Notes: generated by a model from the sequence alone, not told the origin. A stretch of DNA of 64,000 nucleotides from Proteus vulgaris (GCA_901472505.1 LR590468.1:3385501-3449500), one strand, 5' to 3'. Numbered from the stretch's first letter, positions 1 to 10,169 are shown. Numbers and translations: made by a program.

Positions 1-484
1 TGTATTGATTGATTTGTGCAATTAATTTCTCATCGTGCTGGTCGCGGGTTAAACCTTCATGACTGACTAGATGGAAAGGAATATCAAATTGTTCGACTAG
101 ATGTTTTAAAGTGTCATGATTACCAATAACCGCGGCAATTTCTACATCCAGATCACCAAATGCGCTCTTCATTAATAAATCGCCAAGGCAATGTGCTTCT
201 TTGGTCACCATAACCACAATGCGACGACGACCTGCGGTATTTAATTCACGCTGGGAACCTTGTGGTAATGCATCATCTAAATCAGCAAGAAAAGTCTCAT
301 CATTAAAGATGCCTTCAAGCTCAGTTCGCATAAAAAAGCGACCCGTGCGATGATCAACAAACTCACTATTTTGAACAATATTTAATTGATGTTTATAACA
401 AATATTGGTGATTTTTGCGATTAGGCCTTTTGCATCAGGGCAAATAGTACGGAGTATTTTTTTTTGAGTATTTTGGTGTTGCAT
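1..484 (-). CDS. purU: PurU, formyltetrahydrofolate deformylase (N-terminal part; cut by window edge)
   Basis: Reading the minus strand from the ATG at 484-482 gives a protein starting MQHQNTQKKILRTICPDAKG, followed by GLIAKITNICYKHQLNIVQN and FVDHRTGRFFMRTE. This is the N-terminal ACT-like regulatory domain of PurU. About 161 codons are present; the catalytic formyltransferase-like domain lies outside the window. PurU hydrolyses 10-formyl-THF to THF and formate, which balances one-carbon pools and supplies formate for PurT. As in E. coli, it lies next to ychJ and the rssB-galU-hns-tdk block. The identification rests on the recognised sequence and on synteny. Confidence 0.93.
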   Translation of the reverse strand, partial: MQHQNTQKKILRTICPDAKGLIAKITNICYKHQLNIVQNSEFVDHRTGRFFMRTELEGIFNDETFLADLDDALPQGSQRELNTAGRRRIVVMVTKEAHCLGDLLMKSAFGDLDVEIAAVIGNHDTLKHLVEQFDIPFHLVSHEGLTRDQHDEKLIAQINQY

Positions 485-522
485 GTATGGATAAATCCTT
501 TCATTTACTTCAATGTTTGCAG

Positions 523-996
523 TTATCTGATGTTATTTTCACAACATTTTTTGTATTTACGTCCTGAGCCACAAAGGCAAGGATCGTTTCGTCCTACTTT
601 GGGTTTTATGCCGTCAATATAAAACCAACAGTCGTCTATTTTTAAAAAACGTGAGCGTTCGTGTAGGTATTGTTTATCATCGGCATTTCTTTCAATAAAG
701 CAAGCCGAGAATTCAACATAAGCTTCATTTTTTGTAAGATCTTCTTGAGTAGAAATAACATTCAGGCCAAGCCACTGCGTATTTGGAAAGCCGGCAACTA
801 ATTCATCGTGTAAAGAAGCTACTCGACAAGAGGGATGCCATGTCTTTATTAAGTACTCAGCCTTATGTTTAACAAAAGCACTGTAACGTGAACGCATTAA
901 GGCCTCAGCTGTAGGGGCATTTTTTTGATCTTGGTGATAAGGTTCGCAGCAATCACGATAGAATAATTGACTATTACAGGGGCATAAACTTGACAA
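523..996 (-). CDS. ychJ: YchJ family protein (SEC-C metal-binding motifs)
   Basis: A 157-residue cytoplasmic protein with Cys-rich SEC-C-type motifs at both ends: [13 protein letters not shown] near residues 5-17, and the [18 protein letters not shown] segment at the C-terminus. The middle part ([37 protein letters not shown]) matches E. coli YchJ along its length. The start is TTG at 996-994, preceded by AGGA at suitable spacing; no ATG fits the conserved N-terminus. The function is not established; SEC-C motifs bind zinc. The gene lies between purU and rssB. The E. coli neighbour rssA is absent here. Confidence 0.9.
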   Translation of the reverse strand: MSSLCPCNSQLFYRDCCEPYHQDQKNAPTAEALMRSRYSAFVKHKAEYLIKTWHPSCRVASLHDELVAGFPNTQWLGLNVISTQEDLTKNEAYVEFSACFIERNADDKQYLHERSRFLKIDDCWFYIDGIKPKVGRNDPCLCGSGRKYKKCCENNIR

Positions 997-1145
997 AATA
1001 ATGTCCTAACTCTGGTTATCTGTATGACGGTTTCCCATTGATAGAAAAAAGTAACGATTGGGAGTAATTAACGTCAATGTTGAACTAAACTAGTAATGTA
1101 TCGCTAATTAATCGGCATGTGAAACGATAGTTGCTGGAGTAACCA

Positions 1146-2165
1146 ATGAATAAAGCTTTAGTGGGTAAAAAAATCTTGATAATTGATGATGAGGTTGTTT
1201 TTCGCACTATGCTGACGGAATATTTCTCACATGAGAAAGCTTGTGTCTATACAACAGATAATGGTAGCCAAGCACTATCTTTATTAGATAAGGGATTATT
1301 ACCTGATCTTATTTTATGTGATATTCGCATGCCAGTTATGAATGGCCCTACTTTTTTATGTCACCTTGAACAGCGTAAACTTGCTATTCCTGTTATTGCT
1401 ATTTCATGTACAGATAATATGGCTGAAGTCGATGATATGTTGCGCTTAGGGGCACAAGAAATTTTTCTTAAGCCAATAACACATCTTGATAAATTAAAAC
1501 AAAAAGTTATTGAAGTATTATGTCCTGGCTTTTTTGAATCGGTATTAATAGAAGGCATACATTTAGAACCTCTTTGGAATAGCTTACGAAAAGAGACACA
1601 TTATATTCAGTCATTCATAAAACAGATGCAACCTCAGGTTAAGCAAATTGTGGCAGGATATTGTGTTAATTATCGTCAGTTAAATGATATTGCTAAAATG
1701 GGATTGTTATTTGATATTGCAGCCTTATCAGAAGATCAACTTATTTTTTATTGTGTTGATATATCACGAGACGATGAAAATGGGCTTTTAGTCGCTTTAC
1801 TTTTAAGAGTGGTATTTAATGATGTATTAAAATCATCAGAAAAAAATCGCGCACTTCCAAGTATGTATAACATGCTGAATAAACTTAATAAAATGCTGAA
1901 TGAAATAGGTGTGAAAGGGCAATTTCCTATCGCTTTAGGGTATTATCATACGCAGAAAAAAAATATATTATTGGCATCAGCAGGATTACGAGCTGAAATA
2001 AAAACAGAAAGTAAAAAATTCGAATTGAATAGCGGTGTTCCCTTAGGTACTTTGCAACTTTTATATATTAATCAAATAAAATGTGAAGGAACAAATTGGC
2101 AATGTAAAATTTGGGATAACACAAATCAGATTAAATTAATGTTTTCCCCTATCTATAAAAGTTAA
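1146..2165 (+). CDS. rssB: RssB, response-regulator adaptor for RpoS proteolysis
   Basis: A 339-residue protein close to the usual length of RssB (E. coli 337). Residues 1-120 form a receiver domain with the acidic pair in LIIDDE (about 12-17), the phospho-acceptor Asp59 in LILCDIRMP and the conserved Lys in FLKPI. The C-terminal part is a degenerate PP2C-like phosphatase domain. RssB binds sigma-S and delivers it to ClpXP. Its position directly before galU is the enterobacterial arrangement. The C-terminal half looks fairly divergent, as is common for this protein. An AGT-rich leader with GGAG at about 1136 precedes the ATG. Confidence 0.9.
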   Translation: MNKALVGKKILIIDDEVVFRTMLTEYFSHEKACVYTTDNGSQALSLLDKGLLPDLILCDIRMPVMNGPTFLCHLEQRKLAIPVIAISCTDNMAEVDDMLRLGAQEIFLKPITHLDKLKQKVIEVLCPGFFESVLIEGIHLEPLWNSLRKETHYIQSFIKQMQPQVKQIVAGYCVNYRQLNDIAKMGLLFDIAALSEDQLIFYCVDISRDDENGLLVALLLRVVFNDVLKSSEKNRALPSMYNMLNKLNKMLNEIGVKGQFPIALGYYHTQKKNILLASAGLRAEIKTESKKFELNSGVPLGTLQLLYINQIKCEGTNWQCKIWDNTNQIKLMFSPIYKS

Positions 2166-2343
2166 ATTTAGATTAAATAAATACAGAATATCGTGCATAT
2201 ATTAAACATAAATGAAGAACTATCTCAATTAAGCGGTAGGGCTCTGTTTATCATTAGATATTAGCTGGTATACTCTGGCGATTATTTTTAATGTACCCAT
2301 TCATATATGAAAATAGAACGGTACGAATTGCAGGAGAAGTATC

Positions 2344-3255
2344 ATGTCATCAGCAGTGCGTAAAGTAAGAAAAGCGGTGATCCCTGTTGCTGGTTTAGGG
2401 ACAAGAATGTTACCTGCAACTAAGGCAATTCCAAAAGAGATGTTGCCTGTGGTTGATAAACCACTTATTCAATATGTGGTTAATGAATGTATTGCTGCAG
2501 GTATTAATGAAATTGTTCTTGTCACACATTCTTCTAAAAACTCTATTGAAAACCACTTTGATACCAGTTTTGAATTAGAAGCTATTTTAGAAAAACGGGT
2601 TAAACGTCAGCTACTAGAAGAAGTACAAAGCATTTGTCCAAGCCATGTTACTATCATGCAAACTCGTCAAGGGATAGCAAAAGGATTAGGCCACGCTATT
2701 TTATGTGCCAAACCTTTAATTGGTGATGAGCCTTTTGCAGTTATCCTGCCCGATGTCATTTTAGATAGATACAGCGCAGATTTAACCAAGGTTAACCTTA
2801 AAGAGATGCTTTCTCACTTTGAGCATTCCGGTGCCAGTCAAATTTTAGTTGAGCCAGTGCCTGAAGATGAAGTGTCTAATTATGGTATTGTGGATTGCAT
2901 GGGAGAACATTTATGCCCAGGTGATAGCAAACCAATTACGCGTGTTGTCGAAAAACCGAAAAAAGAAGATGCGCCTTCGAATTTATCTATTGTGGGGCGT
3001 TATGTGTTATCTGAAAGTATTTGGCCATTATTAGCAAAAACTGCGCCAGGTGCTGGCGATGAAATTCAGTTAACAGATGCAATTGCGATGCTGATTGAAA
3101 AAGAAGCCGTTGAGGCTTATCACCTACAAGGGAAAAGCCACGATTGTGGTAATAAATTAGGGTATATGAAAGCATTCGTAGAATACGGAATACAGCACGA
3201 AGAGTTTGGTGAAGATTTCGCACAATGGTTAAAATCATTAAATGAGGCTAAGTAA
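2344..3255 (+). CDS. galU: GalU, UTP-glucose-1-phosphate uridylyltransferase
   Basis: Makes UDP-glucose from UTP and glucose-1-phosphate. UDP-glucose feeds LPS core, capsule or O-antigen sugars, trehalose and the UDP-glucuronate route. The 303 residues carry the nucleotidyltransferase signature [11 protein letters not shown] (17-27) followed by [10 protein letters not shown] (31-40), then the DVILD metal site and the VVEKP motif. Length matches E. coli GalU (302). The ATG is preceded by AGGAGAAGT. A hairpin at 3366-3398 may end the transcript. The next gene on the same strand also acts on UDP-sugars. Confidence 0.97.
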   Translation: MSSAVRKVRKAVIPVAGLGTRMLPATKAIPKEMLPVVDKPLIQYVVNECIAAGINEIVLVTHSSKNSIENHFDTSFELEAILEKRVKRQLLEEVQSICPSHVTIMQTRQGIAKGLGHAILCAKPLIGDEPFAVILPDVILDRYSADLTKVNLKEMLSHFEHSGASQILVEPVPEDEVSNYGIVDCMGEHLCPGDSKPITRVVEKPKKEDAPSNLSIVGRYVLSESIWPLLAKTAPGAGDEIQLTDAIAMLIEKEAVEAYHLQGKSHDCGNKLGYMKAFVEYGIQHEEFGEDFAQWLKSLNEAK

Positions 3256-3365
3256 TCATCATTTTGTAAGGTGTTTTTTATCGTCTGGTTATTGTGAAAG
3301 TATTGTGTGCCATCGACAGATGATCTTGTGAGAAGTGCTAGATAAAGTGATAGTAAGAGATTAAG

Positions 3366-3404
3366 GTATGGCTCAATGCATTAAGTATTGAGCCATACTG
3401 ATTT
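3366..3404 (+). terminator. hairpin downstream of galU
   Basis: GTATGGCTCAAT (3366-3377) pairs perfectly with ATTGAGCCATAC (3387-3398), and the sequence then runs TGATTTTTG. This looks like an intrinsic terminator, although the T-run starts three bases after the stem. Confidence 0.6.
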
Positions 3405-3509
3405 TTGTAAAGTATGATGATGTTAAGCGTTATGATGTTTAATCAAGGTGATATTAAGCATGATAACGTTGACGTGAATAATAATTAATTGGGTTATTTG
3501 AGTGATAAT

Positions 3510-4517
3510 ATGAAAATATTAGTAACAGGTGCTGCGGGGTTTATTGGCTCTCATTTAAGTCAGCGTTTAATTGAAATGGGTTATCATGTTGTTGGAATAG
3601 ATAATCTTAATGATTATTATGATGTACGCTTAAAAGAAGCTCGATTAGCTAAATTACAACAGTTAGAAAAATTTGAATTTGAGAAAGTTGATATCGTTGA
3701 TTCAACAAAAGTGGCTCAATTATTTGCTACTCATCAGTTTGATCGTGTTATTCACCTAGCTGCTCAGCCTGGCGTTCGTTATTCGATTGAAAATCCAATG
3801 GCCTATATTGATGCAAATATTGTTGGTCATATTAATATATTAGAAGGGTGTCGCCATAATAAAGTCGGACATCTTATCTATTCTTCTTCAAGCTCTGTAT
3901 ATGGTTTGAATCAAAAGCAACCGTTCTCAACGGAAGATAGTGTTGATCATCCTGTCTCATTATATGCAGCGACCAAAAAAGCCAATGAGCTAATGTCTCA
4001 TAGTTATTCACATTTATACCAATTACCCACAACTGGATTACGTTTCTTTACCGTATATGGACCTTGGGGACGTCCAGATATGGCATTATTTAAATTCACA
4101 AAGGCAATGCTTGCTGGTGAACATATTGATGTTTATAACGGTGGAAATATGACACGTGATTTCACTTATGTAAGTGATATCGTAGAGTCCGTCGTTCGTT
4201 TAATTGATATTGTTCCTAAAGCGGATGAAAACTGGACGGTGGAAAAAGGCGAAACATCGTCCAGTTCAGCACCTTATAAAATTTATAATGTAGGTAATGG
4301 GCAACCAACAAAACTAATGGATTTTATTAAGGCAATTGAAAAGTCATTAAATATTAAAGCAAAATTGAATTTAATGCCGATGCAAGATGGTGATGTACTT
4401 TCTACCTGTGCCGATTGCCAAGACTTATCACAGGCTACCGGTTTCTCACCCAATACAAATGTAGAATACGGTGTGAAACAGTTTGTTGATTGGTATTTAA
4501 GCTATTATAAAAATTAA
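3510..4517 (+). CDS. NAD-dependent epimerase, UDP-glucuronate 4-epimerase type
   Basis: A 335-residue extended short-chain dehydrogenase. It has the NAD-binding Rossmann motif TGAAGFIGSH (6-15), the conserved stretch NLNDYYDVRLKEARL (32-46), catalytic YAATK (Tyr152, Lys156), a Ser-rich loop SSSSSVYG, and FFTVYGPWGRPDMA. These are typical of epimerases that convert UDP-glucuronate to UDP-galacturonate (Gla/LspL/WbnF-like). An in-frame TTG lies 7 codons upstream, but the conserved N-terminus MKILVTG starts at 3510, so that ATG was chosen; its ribosome-binding site is weak. Placement after galU suggests nucleotide-sugar supply. Proteus LPS is known to contain galacturonic acid, which fits; a UDP-glucose 4-epimerase remains possible. 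Confidence 0.82.
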   Translation: MKILVTGAAGFIGSHLSQRLIEMGYHVVGIDNLNDYYDVRLKEARLAKLQQLEKFEFEKVDIVDSTKVAQLFATHQFDRVIHLAAQPGVRYSIENPMAYIDANIVGHINILEGCRHNKVGHLIYSSSSSVYGLNQKQPFSTEDSVDHPVSLYAATKKANELMSHSYSHLYQLPTTGLRFFTVYGPWGRPDMALFKFTKAMLAGEHIDVYNGGNMTRDFTYVSDIVESVVRLIDIVPKADENWTVEKGETSSSSAPYKIYNVGNGQPTKLMDFIKAIEKSLNIKAKLNLMPMQDGDVLSTCADCQDLSQATGFSPNTNVEYGVKQFVDWYLSYYKN

Positions 4518-4542
4518 TGTTGTTGGTTTAATTGAACCCAAT

Positions 4543-4573
4543 AAAAAAAGGAGTTATAAAAAGCTCCTTTTCT
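4543..4573 (+). terminator. terminator after the epimerase gene
   Basis: AAAGGAG (4547-4553) and CTCCTTT (4564-4570) form a stem flanked by an A-run and a T-rich tail, just after the stop codon at 4517. Confidence 0.7.
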
Positions 4574-4696
4574 CATTATAAATGAAAGTCAATAACGTAG
4601 TTATCTCACCCTCTATTTTTTGTCCCTGCTTTATATAAAAACAACATCAGCACATATTAAAATTAAACGCTTGTTTAATATAAGCGGTCAAACACG

Positions 4697-4729
4697 AAAA
4701 TACCCTTTTAAATATTTAAAAGGGTATTT
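4697..4729 (-). terminator. hns terminator (nearly perfect palindrome)
   Basis: ATACCCTTTTAAA and TTTAAAAGGGTAT form a long perfect stem with T-runs on both strands. It lies 22 bases past the hns stop on the minus strand, and may also block read-through from the left. Confidence 0.8.
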
Positions 4730-4750
4730 CAAATAGAGTATTGACTTAAA

Positions 4751-5155
4751 TTAGATAAGGAAATCGTCTAATGATTTGCCTTCTTCGTCAATTGCACGTT
4801 TGATTACAGCTGGTGTACGACCTTGGCCTGTCCAAGTTTTAGTTTCACCATTTTCATCAACATAAGAATATTTAGCTGGGCGAGCGGCACGTTTAGCGCG
4901 TCCAGTTTTATTAACAGCACTTGCTTCAAGTAAATCTGTTGGATCAATACCGGCTTCTTCTAACATTTCACGGTATTTTTGTAATTTCTGAATACGCTCT
5001 TCTTCAGCTGCTTTTTCTAATGAGAATTCTTCACGACGCTCATTAACGACAACTTCGAGTTTTTCCAGCATTTCTTCTAAAGTTTCTAAAGAAGTTTCTC
5101 TTGCTTGTGCGCGGAGAGTACGGATGTTATTTAATATTTTTAAAGATTCGCTCAT
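4751..5155 (-). CDS. hns: H-NS nucleoid-structuring transcriptional silencer
   Basis: A 134-residue protein with an N-terminal coiled-coil oligomerisation region (residues 1-65, rich in Glu/Leu/Arg), a basic linker ([14 protein letters not shown], 83-96) and the C-terminal AT-hook-like domain [16 protein letters not shown], with the DNA-binding QGR loop at 111-113. H-NS binds curved AT-rich DNA and silences horizontally acquired genes. The gene sits opposite tdk, as in E. coli. The leader is AT-rich, and TCAGGAAAATG-type Shine-Dalgarno sequence precedes the start. Monocistronic, with its own strong terminator. Confidence 0.96.
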   Translation of the reverse strand: MSESLKILNNIRTLRAQARETSLETLEEMLEKLEVVVNERREEFSLEKAAEEERIQKLQKYREMLEEAGIDPTDLLEASAVNKTGRAKRAARPAKYSYVDENGETKTWTGQGRTPAVIKRAIDEEGKSLDDFLI

Positions 5156-5664
5156 TTTCCTGGTCTCAAATAAATGTTGTTGGCTGATGTAATACTAATA
5201 ATAGATTGCTATTTAAATTTCTGCAATACCTAAATACAAACCTTACGTAAAATTTCTTTTTTTTAAACTATTATCTCGACGAAAAAAATAATAAATGTTG
5301 AGGTATCTTTAGTCAATAAAGGAAATATGAGTAAGTAGATGCATCTTTTAACTGATGATAGCGCTAATGTAAAAGAATAGAAAGCTTTGTTCATTTTTTT
5401 ATAATAACGGACTTTTTTCTAAAAATGAGTTGGGGTTAACTTTCATACTTTAATAAATGTATATCAAGACGTGTTTTAATATGTTAAGTACTTATTAAAG
5501 CTATTTATTTTTTAAGCAAAAATTAGCATTAACAATGACTCTCATCTTTGAATGGTATATCTAGAATAAAAATAAAGGCAATAAATACTTGTTATTGATA
5601 ACTTGTAGATTGTTTATGTTAGACTGTCGCCCGTGAAAATAAACGCTATTTAAGGAGAGAGCTG
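5156..5664. other. hns-tdk divergent intergenic region
   Basis: A 509-base AT-rich region between two divergent genes. I see no open frame with a convincing ribosome-binding site. It should hold the promoters of hns (right to left) and tdk (left to right). Many short A/T tracts are consistent with H-NS autoregulation, but I cannot define individual sites. Confidence 0.5.
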
Positions 5665-6261
5665 ATGGCTCAGCTTTACTTTTATTATTCAGCTATGAAT
5701 GCTGGAAAATCAACATCTTTATTGCAATCCTCTTATAACTATAATGAGCGAGGAATGCGTACATTGATTTTCACGGCAGCGATTGATACACGTTTTGCAA
5801 AGGGGAAAGTGAGCTCAAGAATCGGTTTAAGTGCAGATGCATTGCTTTTCAGTGATGATATGAATATTCGCGATGTTATCGTTGCTGAGCATAACAAACA
5901 AACTATTCATTGTGTATTGATTGATGAATGCCAATTTTTAAGTAAGGCTCATGTAGAACAACTTTGTGAAATAACAGACAGCTATGATATTCCAGTTCTT
6001 ACTTATGGCTTAAGAACCGATTTTAGAGGCGAATTATTTACAGGTAGTGCTTATTTATTAGCTTGGGCAGATAAGCTAGTGGAGCTTAAAACGGTGTGTT
6101 ACTGCGGTAGAAAAGCAAATAAAGTATTACGCTTAGATGATAAAGGAAATGTGTTGAGTGATGGTGCTCAAGTTGAAATTGGCGGAAATGAAAAATATGT
6201 TTCAGTTTGTCGTAAGCATTATACTCAAGCAACGCTAAAAGGAAGTATCGAGCAAAAGTAA
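5665..6261 (+). CDS. tdk: Tdk, thymidine kinase (type II)
   Basis: Phosphorylates thymidine and deoxyuridine in pyrimidine salvage. The 198 residues contain the P-loop SAMNAGKST (9-17), the DECQFL motif (87-92) with the catalytic Glu, and paired Cys residues ([13 protein letters not shown] and VCRKH) of the structural zinc site and lasso loop. AAGGAGAGAGCTG precedes the ATG. Length agrees with enterobacterial Tdk (about 200). It is followed by a long gap before adhE. Confidence 0.97.
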   Translation: MAQLYFYYSAMNAGKSTSLLQSSYNYNERGMRTLIFTAAIDTRFAKGKVSSRIGLSADALLFSDDMNIRDVIVAEHNKQTIHCVLIDECQFLSKAHVEQLCEITDSYDIPVLTYGLRTDFRGELFTGSAYLLAWADKLVELKTVCYCGRKANKVLRLDDKGNVLSDGAQVEIGGNEKYVSVCRKHYTQATLKGSIEQK

Positions 6262-6661
6262 CCTTTCTCTTCACCCTCTTTTGCGTATTTATAATGATAA
6301 AAGAGGGATTAAAATAAGTATTCAAATAAAACTTTATATTACGAAATACTAAATAATGTTTATCTGTTTTTTAAATTTAGCCAAATTATTGGCTTTTTTA
6401 TATCAAACGAGGGGCAGCTTGATTTCCTTATGTAAAGAAATATCCTTTTTTTAAGAGGAGATTTATTTATTTCATAGATTTCATTATCATTAATCAAAAA
6501 AAACATAATCAAATATACGTAGGGTTGCCTATTTTGTGATGCTGATATTGTTTTTGACAAATGATAAGACGTAAAAACATTTGATACTCTAGTGTTATTC
6601 ATAGTTTAATAAAATTGAATAAAGATAGTTATAGTAGGAGGTGAATCTATTTCTTTTATCT

Positions 6662-6742
6662 ATGGTTAACAGAGTGAAACATTTATACTGTGTCTTATTG
6701 ATACTGCTTATTGGTTTGGTTGAATCATTATCTAATAAATAA
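6662..6742 (+). CDS. possible 26-residue hydrophobic peptide
   Basis: ATG at 6662 opens a 26-codon frame with a basic N-terminus (MVNRVKH), one hydrophobic stretch (LYCVLLILLIGLVE) and a polar tail (SLSNK), which is the layout of a single-pass membrane mini-protein. A strong AGGAGGTG lies at about 6637-6643, but it is 18 bases from this ATG, which is too far. An in-frame GTG (6641) overlaps the same motif and is too close. Start choice is therefore unresolved and the peptide is speculative. A hairpin follows directly. Confidence 0.25.
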   Translation: MVNRVKHLYCVLLILLIGLVESLSNK

Positions 6743-6745
6743 GCT

Positions 6746-6790
6746 GCCTTTCTCTCTGGATTTTAATACCAGAAAGGATCTGCATTTTTT
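6746..6790 (+). terminator. hairpin with T-run after the small frame
   Basis: CCTTTCT and AGAAAGG pair (with a CTGG/CCAG alternative inside the loop), and a TTTTTT run follows at 6785-6790. A second perfect hairpin, ATACTCC-ATAA-GGAGTAT, occupies 6791-6808. Together they look like the 3' end of a short transcript. Confidence 0.5.
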
Positions 6791-7160
6791 ATACTCCATA
6801 AGGAGTATGTTTCCTAGTGTAATGTACAAATAGCGACCTTTTATCAGGTTATTACTTTAATCAAAACACATACAATATTTTGATAATATTTTATTGAAAT
6901 TATGTACATTATAAAATGAATATTATTAATGTCGTTGATGTGGGAATATTTTATATCAATATTTTTTTATCGTTATTTAAAAGCTAAACGGATCAAAATG
7001 ATTCACCTTTCTCCTTTTCTAAAGAGAATAAAACTTACTATGAACGAAAAAACGATAATCTTGGTTTTAAAAACCGTTGTTTATATTTACCTGATTAAGA
7101 CAAATTAGTTTGAAATGAAATAATTATGCTAACTAATGAAGAGGGTGAGGAGTTAGACGG

Positions 7161-7193
7161 GCGCTGTAATCCACATAGAGCGTTTTTTTTGAA
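7161..7193 (+). terminator. possible terminator of an unannotated transcript
   Basis: CGCT and AGCG (with GT/AC inside) form a short stem followed by TTTTTTTT at about 7185. There is no protein gene upstream on this strand, so if real it would end a small RNA transcribed left to right. Confidence 0.35.
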
Positions 7194-7421
7194 GGTAAGT
7201 AATGTAAATGGGTGAATGAAAGAGAAAAGGGCTTAGCGTCTCAATGAAGGCCATATAGGGTTAAATAAAGTAAGCTCCATTCTTTATTAAAAGATAATAC
7301 CCACTTTTTAGGCCGTAAATACGTATATTTCGTGATTAAAAAACCACCAGTGCATATCTGATTACAAAAGCTAAGATGATAGAAAAGTGAGCAGATATAA
7401 AGAGAAAATAATAGCAATAAA

Positions 7422-7448
7422 AAAACCCAGCATTTAGGCTGGGTTTCT
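7422..7448 (-). terminator. adhE terminator
   Basis: AACCCAGC (plus strand) pairs with GCTGGGTT across an ATTTAG loop. On the minus strand it ends in a T-run. It lies about 55 bases past the adhE stop. Confidence 0.85.
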
Positions 7449-7502
7449 ATTAACAATAAATAATCGATAATTTGAGGATCAAACTAACACAGTGTATCTC
7501 GA

Positions 7503-10169
7503 TTATTTTTTACTGCTTTTTTTAGCAGGTTTTGATGCTTCTTTTACTTCCCACAACAGGATGTTCATTAAATTCACGACCGTAATAAGAATCTAATAAC
7601 AGTTGTTTCAGTTCAGAAATCAGTGGATAGCGTGGGTTAGCACCAGTACATTGATCATCAAATGCATCTTCAGATAACTTATCAACTCTTGCTAAGAAAT
7701 CACTCTCTTGGACACCGGCTTCACGAATAGAAGCCGGTATGCCTAATGAAGATTTCATTTCTTCTAACCATGCTAATAGTTTTTCAATCTTAGCCGCAGT
7801 ACGATCGCCAGGTGCTGAAAGTTCTAAGTGGTCAGCAATTTCTGCATAGCGACGGCGTGCTTGAGGACGGTCATATTGGCTAAATGCAGTCTGTTTTGTT
7901 GGGTTGTCATTTGCGTTATAACGAATCACGTTTGAGATTAATAACGCATTAGCTAAACCATGAGGAATATGGAATTCAGAGCCTAATTTATGCGCCATTG
8001 AGTGACAAACACCTAAGAATGCGTTAGCAAAAGCAATACCAGCAATAGTTGCAGCATTATGCACTCGTTCACGAGCTACTGGGTTTTTAGCCCCTTCATG
8101 ATAACTTGCTGGCAGATATTCTTTCAGTAATTTCAATGCTTGTAGTGCTTGTCCGTCAGAATACTCGTTCGCTAATACAGAAACATAAGCTTCTAATGCG
8201 TGAGTCACGGCATCTAAACCACCAAATGCACACAATGATTTCGGCATATTCATAACAAGGTTTGCGTCAACAATGGCCATATCTGGTGTTAATGCATAGT
8301 CTGCTAATGGGTATTTTTGGCCAGTTTCATCATCCGTTACTACTGCAAAAGGTGTGACTTCAGAGCCTGTACCCGATGTTGTGGTAATAGCGACCATTTG
8401 TGCTTTGACACCCATTTTCGGGAATTTATAGATACGTTTACGGATATCCATAAAGCGTAATGCTAATTCTTCAAAGTGTGTTTCTGGATGCTCATACATA
8501 ACCCACATGATTTTAGCCGCATCCATTGGTGAACCACCACCTAATGCGATGATCACGTCAGGTTTAAAGCTGTTCATCTGCTCTGCGCCTTTACGCACAA
8601 CGCTTAATGTTGGATCTGCTTCAACTTCAAAGAAGACTTCTGTTTCAACACCAAATTTTTTCAGTACACGAGTAACTTCATCAACATAACCGTTATTGAA
8701 TAAGAAACCGTCAGTGACGATAAAAGCACGTTTCTTACCGTCAGTCGCGATCTCTTCCAGTGCGATAGGTAAACAACCACGGCGGAAGTAAATAGATTTA
8801 GGAAGTTTATGCCACAACATATTTTCTGCTCTTTTCGCCACGGTTTTAGTGTTGATAAGGTGTTTTGGTCCTACGTTTTCAGAAATGGAGTTACCACCCC
8901 ATGAACCACAACCTAATGTTAGAGAAGGAGCAAGTTTAAAGTTGTATAAGTCACCAATACCACCTTGAGATGCTGGAGTATTGATTAAAATACGAGATGT
9001 TTTCATCTTGTCGCCGAAGTAGGCAACATGTTCAGGGCAGTTATCTTGGTCTGTGTATAAGCAAGAAGTATGACCGATACCACCCATCTCAACTAATTTT
9101 TCAGCTTTTAGTACTGCATCTTCAAATGATTGAGCATGATACATTGCTAATAGTGGAGATAATTTCTCGTGAGCAAACGGCTCTGCTTCTGTTGTTTCTT
9201 TTACTTCACCAATTAAAATTTTGGTGTTTACTGGTACTTCAATGCCGGCCATTTCAGCAATTTTTGTTGCAGGTTGACCCACAATAGCTGCGTTTAAGTT
9301 ACCGTCTTTTAAGATGATATCTTGAACTGCTTTTAATTCTTTACCTGTCAGCATATAACCGCCGTGAGTAGAGAAACGCTCACGAACTTGTTTATAAATG
9401 CTGTCAACAACGATAACAGATTGCTCTGATGCACAAATTACGCCGTTATCGAAAGTTTTAGACATTAAGATTGAAGCTACGGCACGTTTGATATCCGCAG
9501 AGTCATCAATAACAACTGGCGTATTACCTGCACCAACACCGATAGCTGGTTTACCAGAACTATACGCTGCTTTAACCATGCCTGGACCACCTGTCGCTAA
9601 GATCAGGTTAATATCATCATGGTGCATTAATGCGTTAGATAGAGCGACTGAAGGCTCATCAATCCAACCGATAATATCTTTTGGTGCGCCTGCTGCGATA
9701 GCCGCATTTAAAACGATTCTGCAGCGCGATTTGTCGCTTCTTTAGCGCGTGGATGTGGCGAGAAAATAATACCGTTACGTGTTTTTAAGCTAATTAATGC
9801 TTTAAAAATTGCAGTAGAAGTCGGGTTAGTTGTTGGTACGATACCACAGATGATCCCAATAGGTTCAGCGATGGTCATTGTGCCGTAAGTCAGATCTTCT
9901 GATAAGATCCCGCAGGTTTTTTCGTCTTTATACGCATTATAGATATACTCAGAAGCAAAGTGGTTTTTAATCACTTTATCTTCGACGATACCCATACCAG
10001 ACTCTTTCACAGCTAATTTTGCTAGAGGGATACGGGCGTCAGCGGCCGCTAATGCAGCAGCGCGGAAAATTGCATCAACTTGTTCTTGAGAGAAGTTAGC
10101 AAATTCACGTTGAGCTTTTTTTACACGAGCAACCAAATCATTGAGTTCAGTAACGTTAGTTACAGACAT
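7503..10169 (-). pseudogene. adhE: AdhE, bifunctional acetaldehyde/alcohol dehydrogenase, interrupted by two single-base indels
   Basis: Fermentative enzyme that reduces acetyl-CoA to acetaldehyde and then ethanol, as cytoplasmic spirosomes. The first 152 codons (from the ATG at 10169) match the start of the CoA-dependent aldehyde dehydrogenase domain. The frame breaks at about 9716-9718, where one base is missing (GAATCG instead of GAAATCG), and runs into a stop. The next frame continues with the catalytic Cys segment NGVICASEQS and the iron-dependent alcohol dehydrogenase domain (GGGSPMDAAK, HGLANALL). A second indel, one extra G at 7550-7552, replaces the expected Lys-rich tail with an aberrant one; repairing it gives EVKEASKPAKKSSKK and a stop at 7503. 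Repaired, the protein is of normal family length (about 890). As read, the gene is broken; consensus errors are likely. Confidence 0.9.

Larger units (their letters stand above)
6262..7421. other. long gene-poor tdk-adhE gap with several hairpins
   Basis: About 1.16 kb with no recognisable protein gene. It contains a small hydrophobic reading frame at 6662-6742 followed by two hairpins (6746-6808), and a second hairpin with an eight-T run at 7161-7193. Small RNA genes or toxin-like peptides are plausible contents, but nothing here matches a family I can name. Confidence 0.5.

Noticed and set aside
6916..6987. 23-codon frame MNIINVVDVGIFYINIF in the tdk-adhE gap
   Set aside because: No ribosome-binding site and composition like random AT-rich DNA.
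9398..9745. 115-codon plus-strand frame opposite adhE
   Set aside because: It is antisense to a strongly conserved coding region, has no ribosome-binding site and no family likeness.
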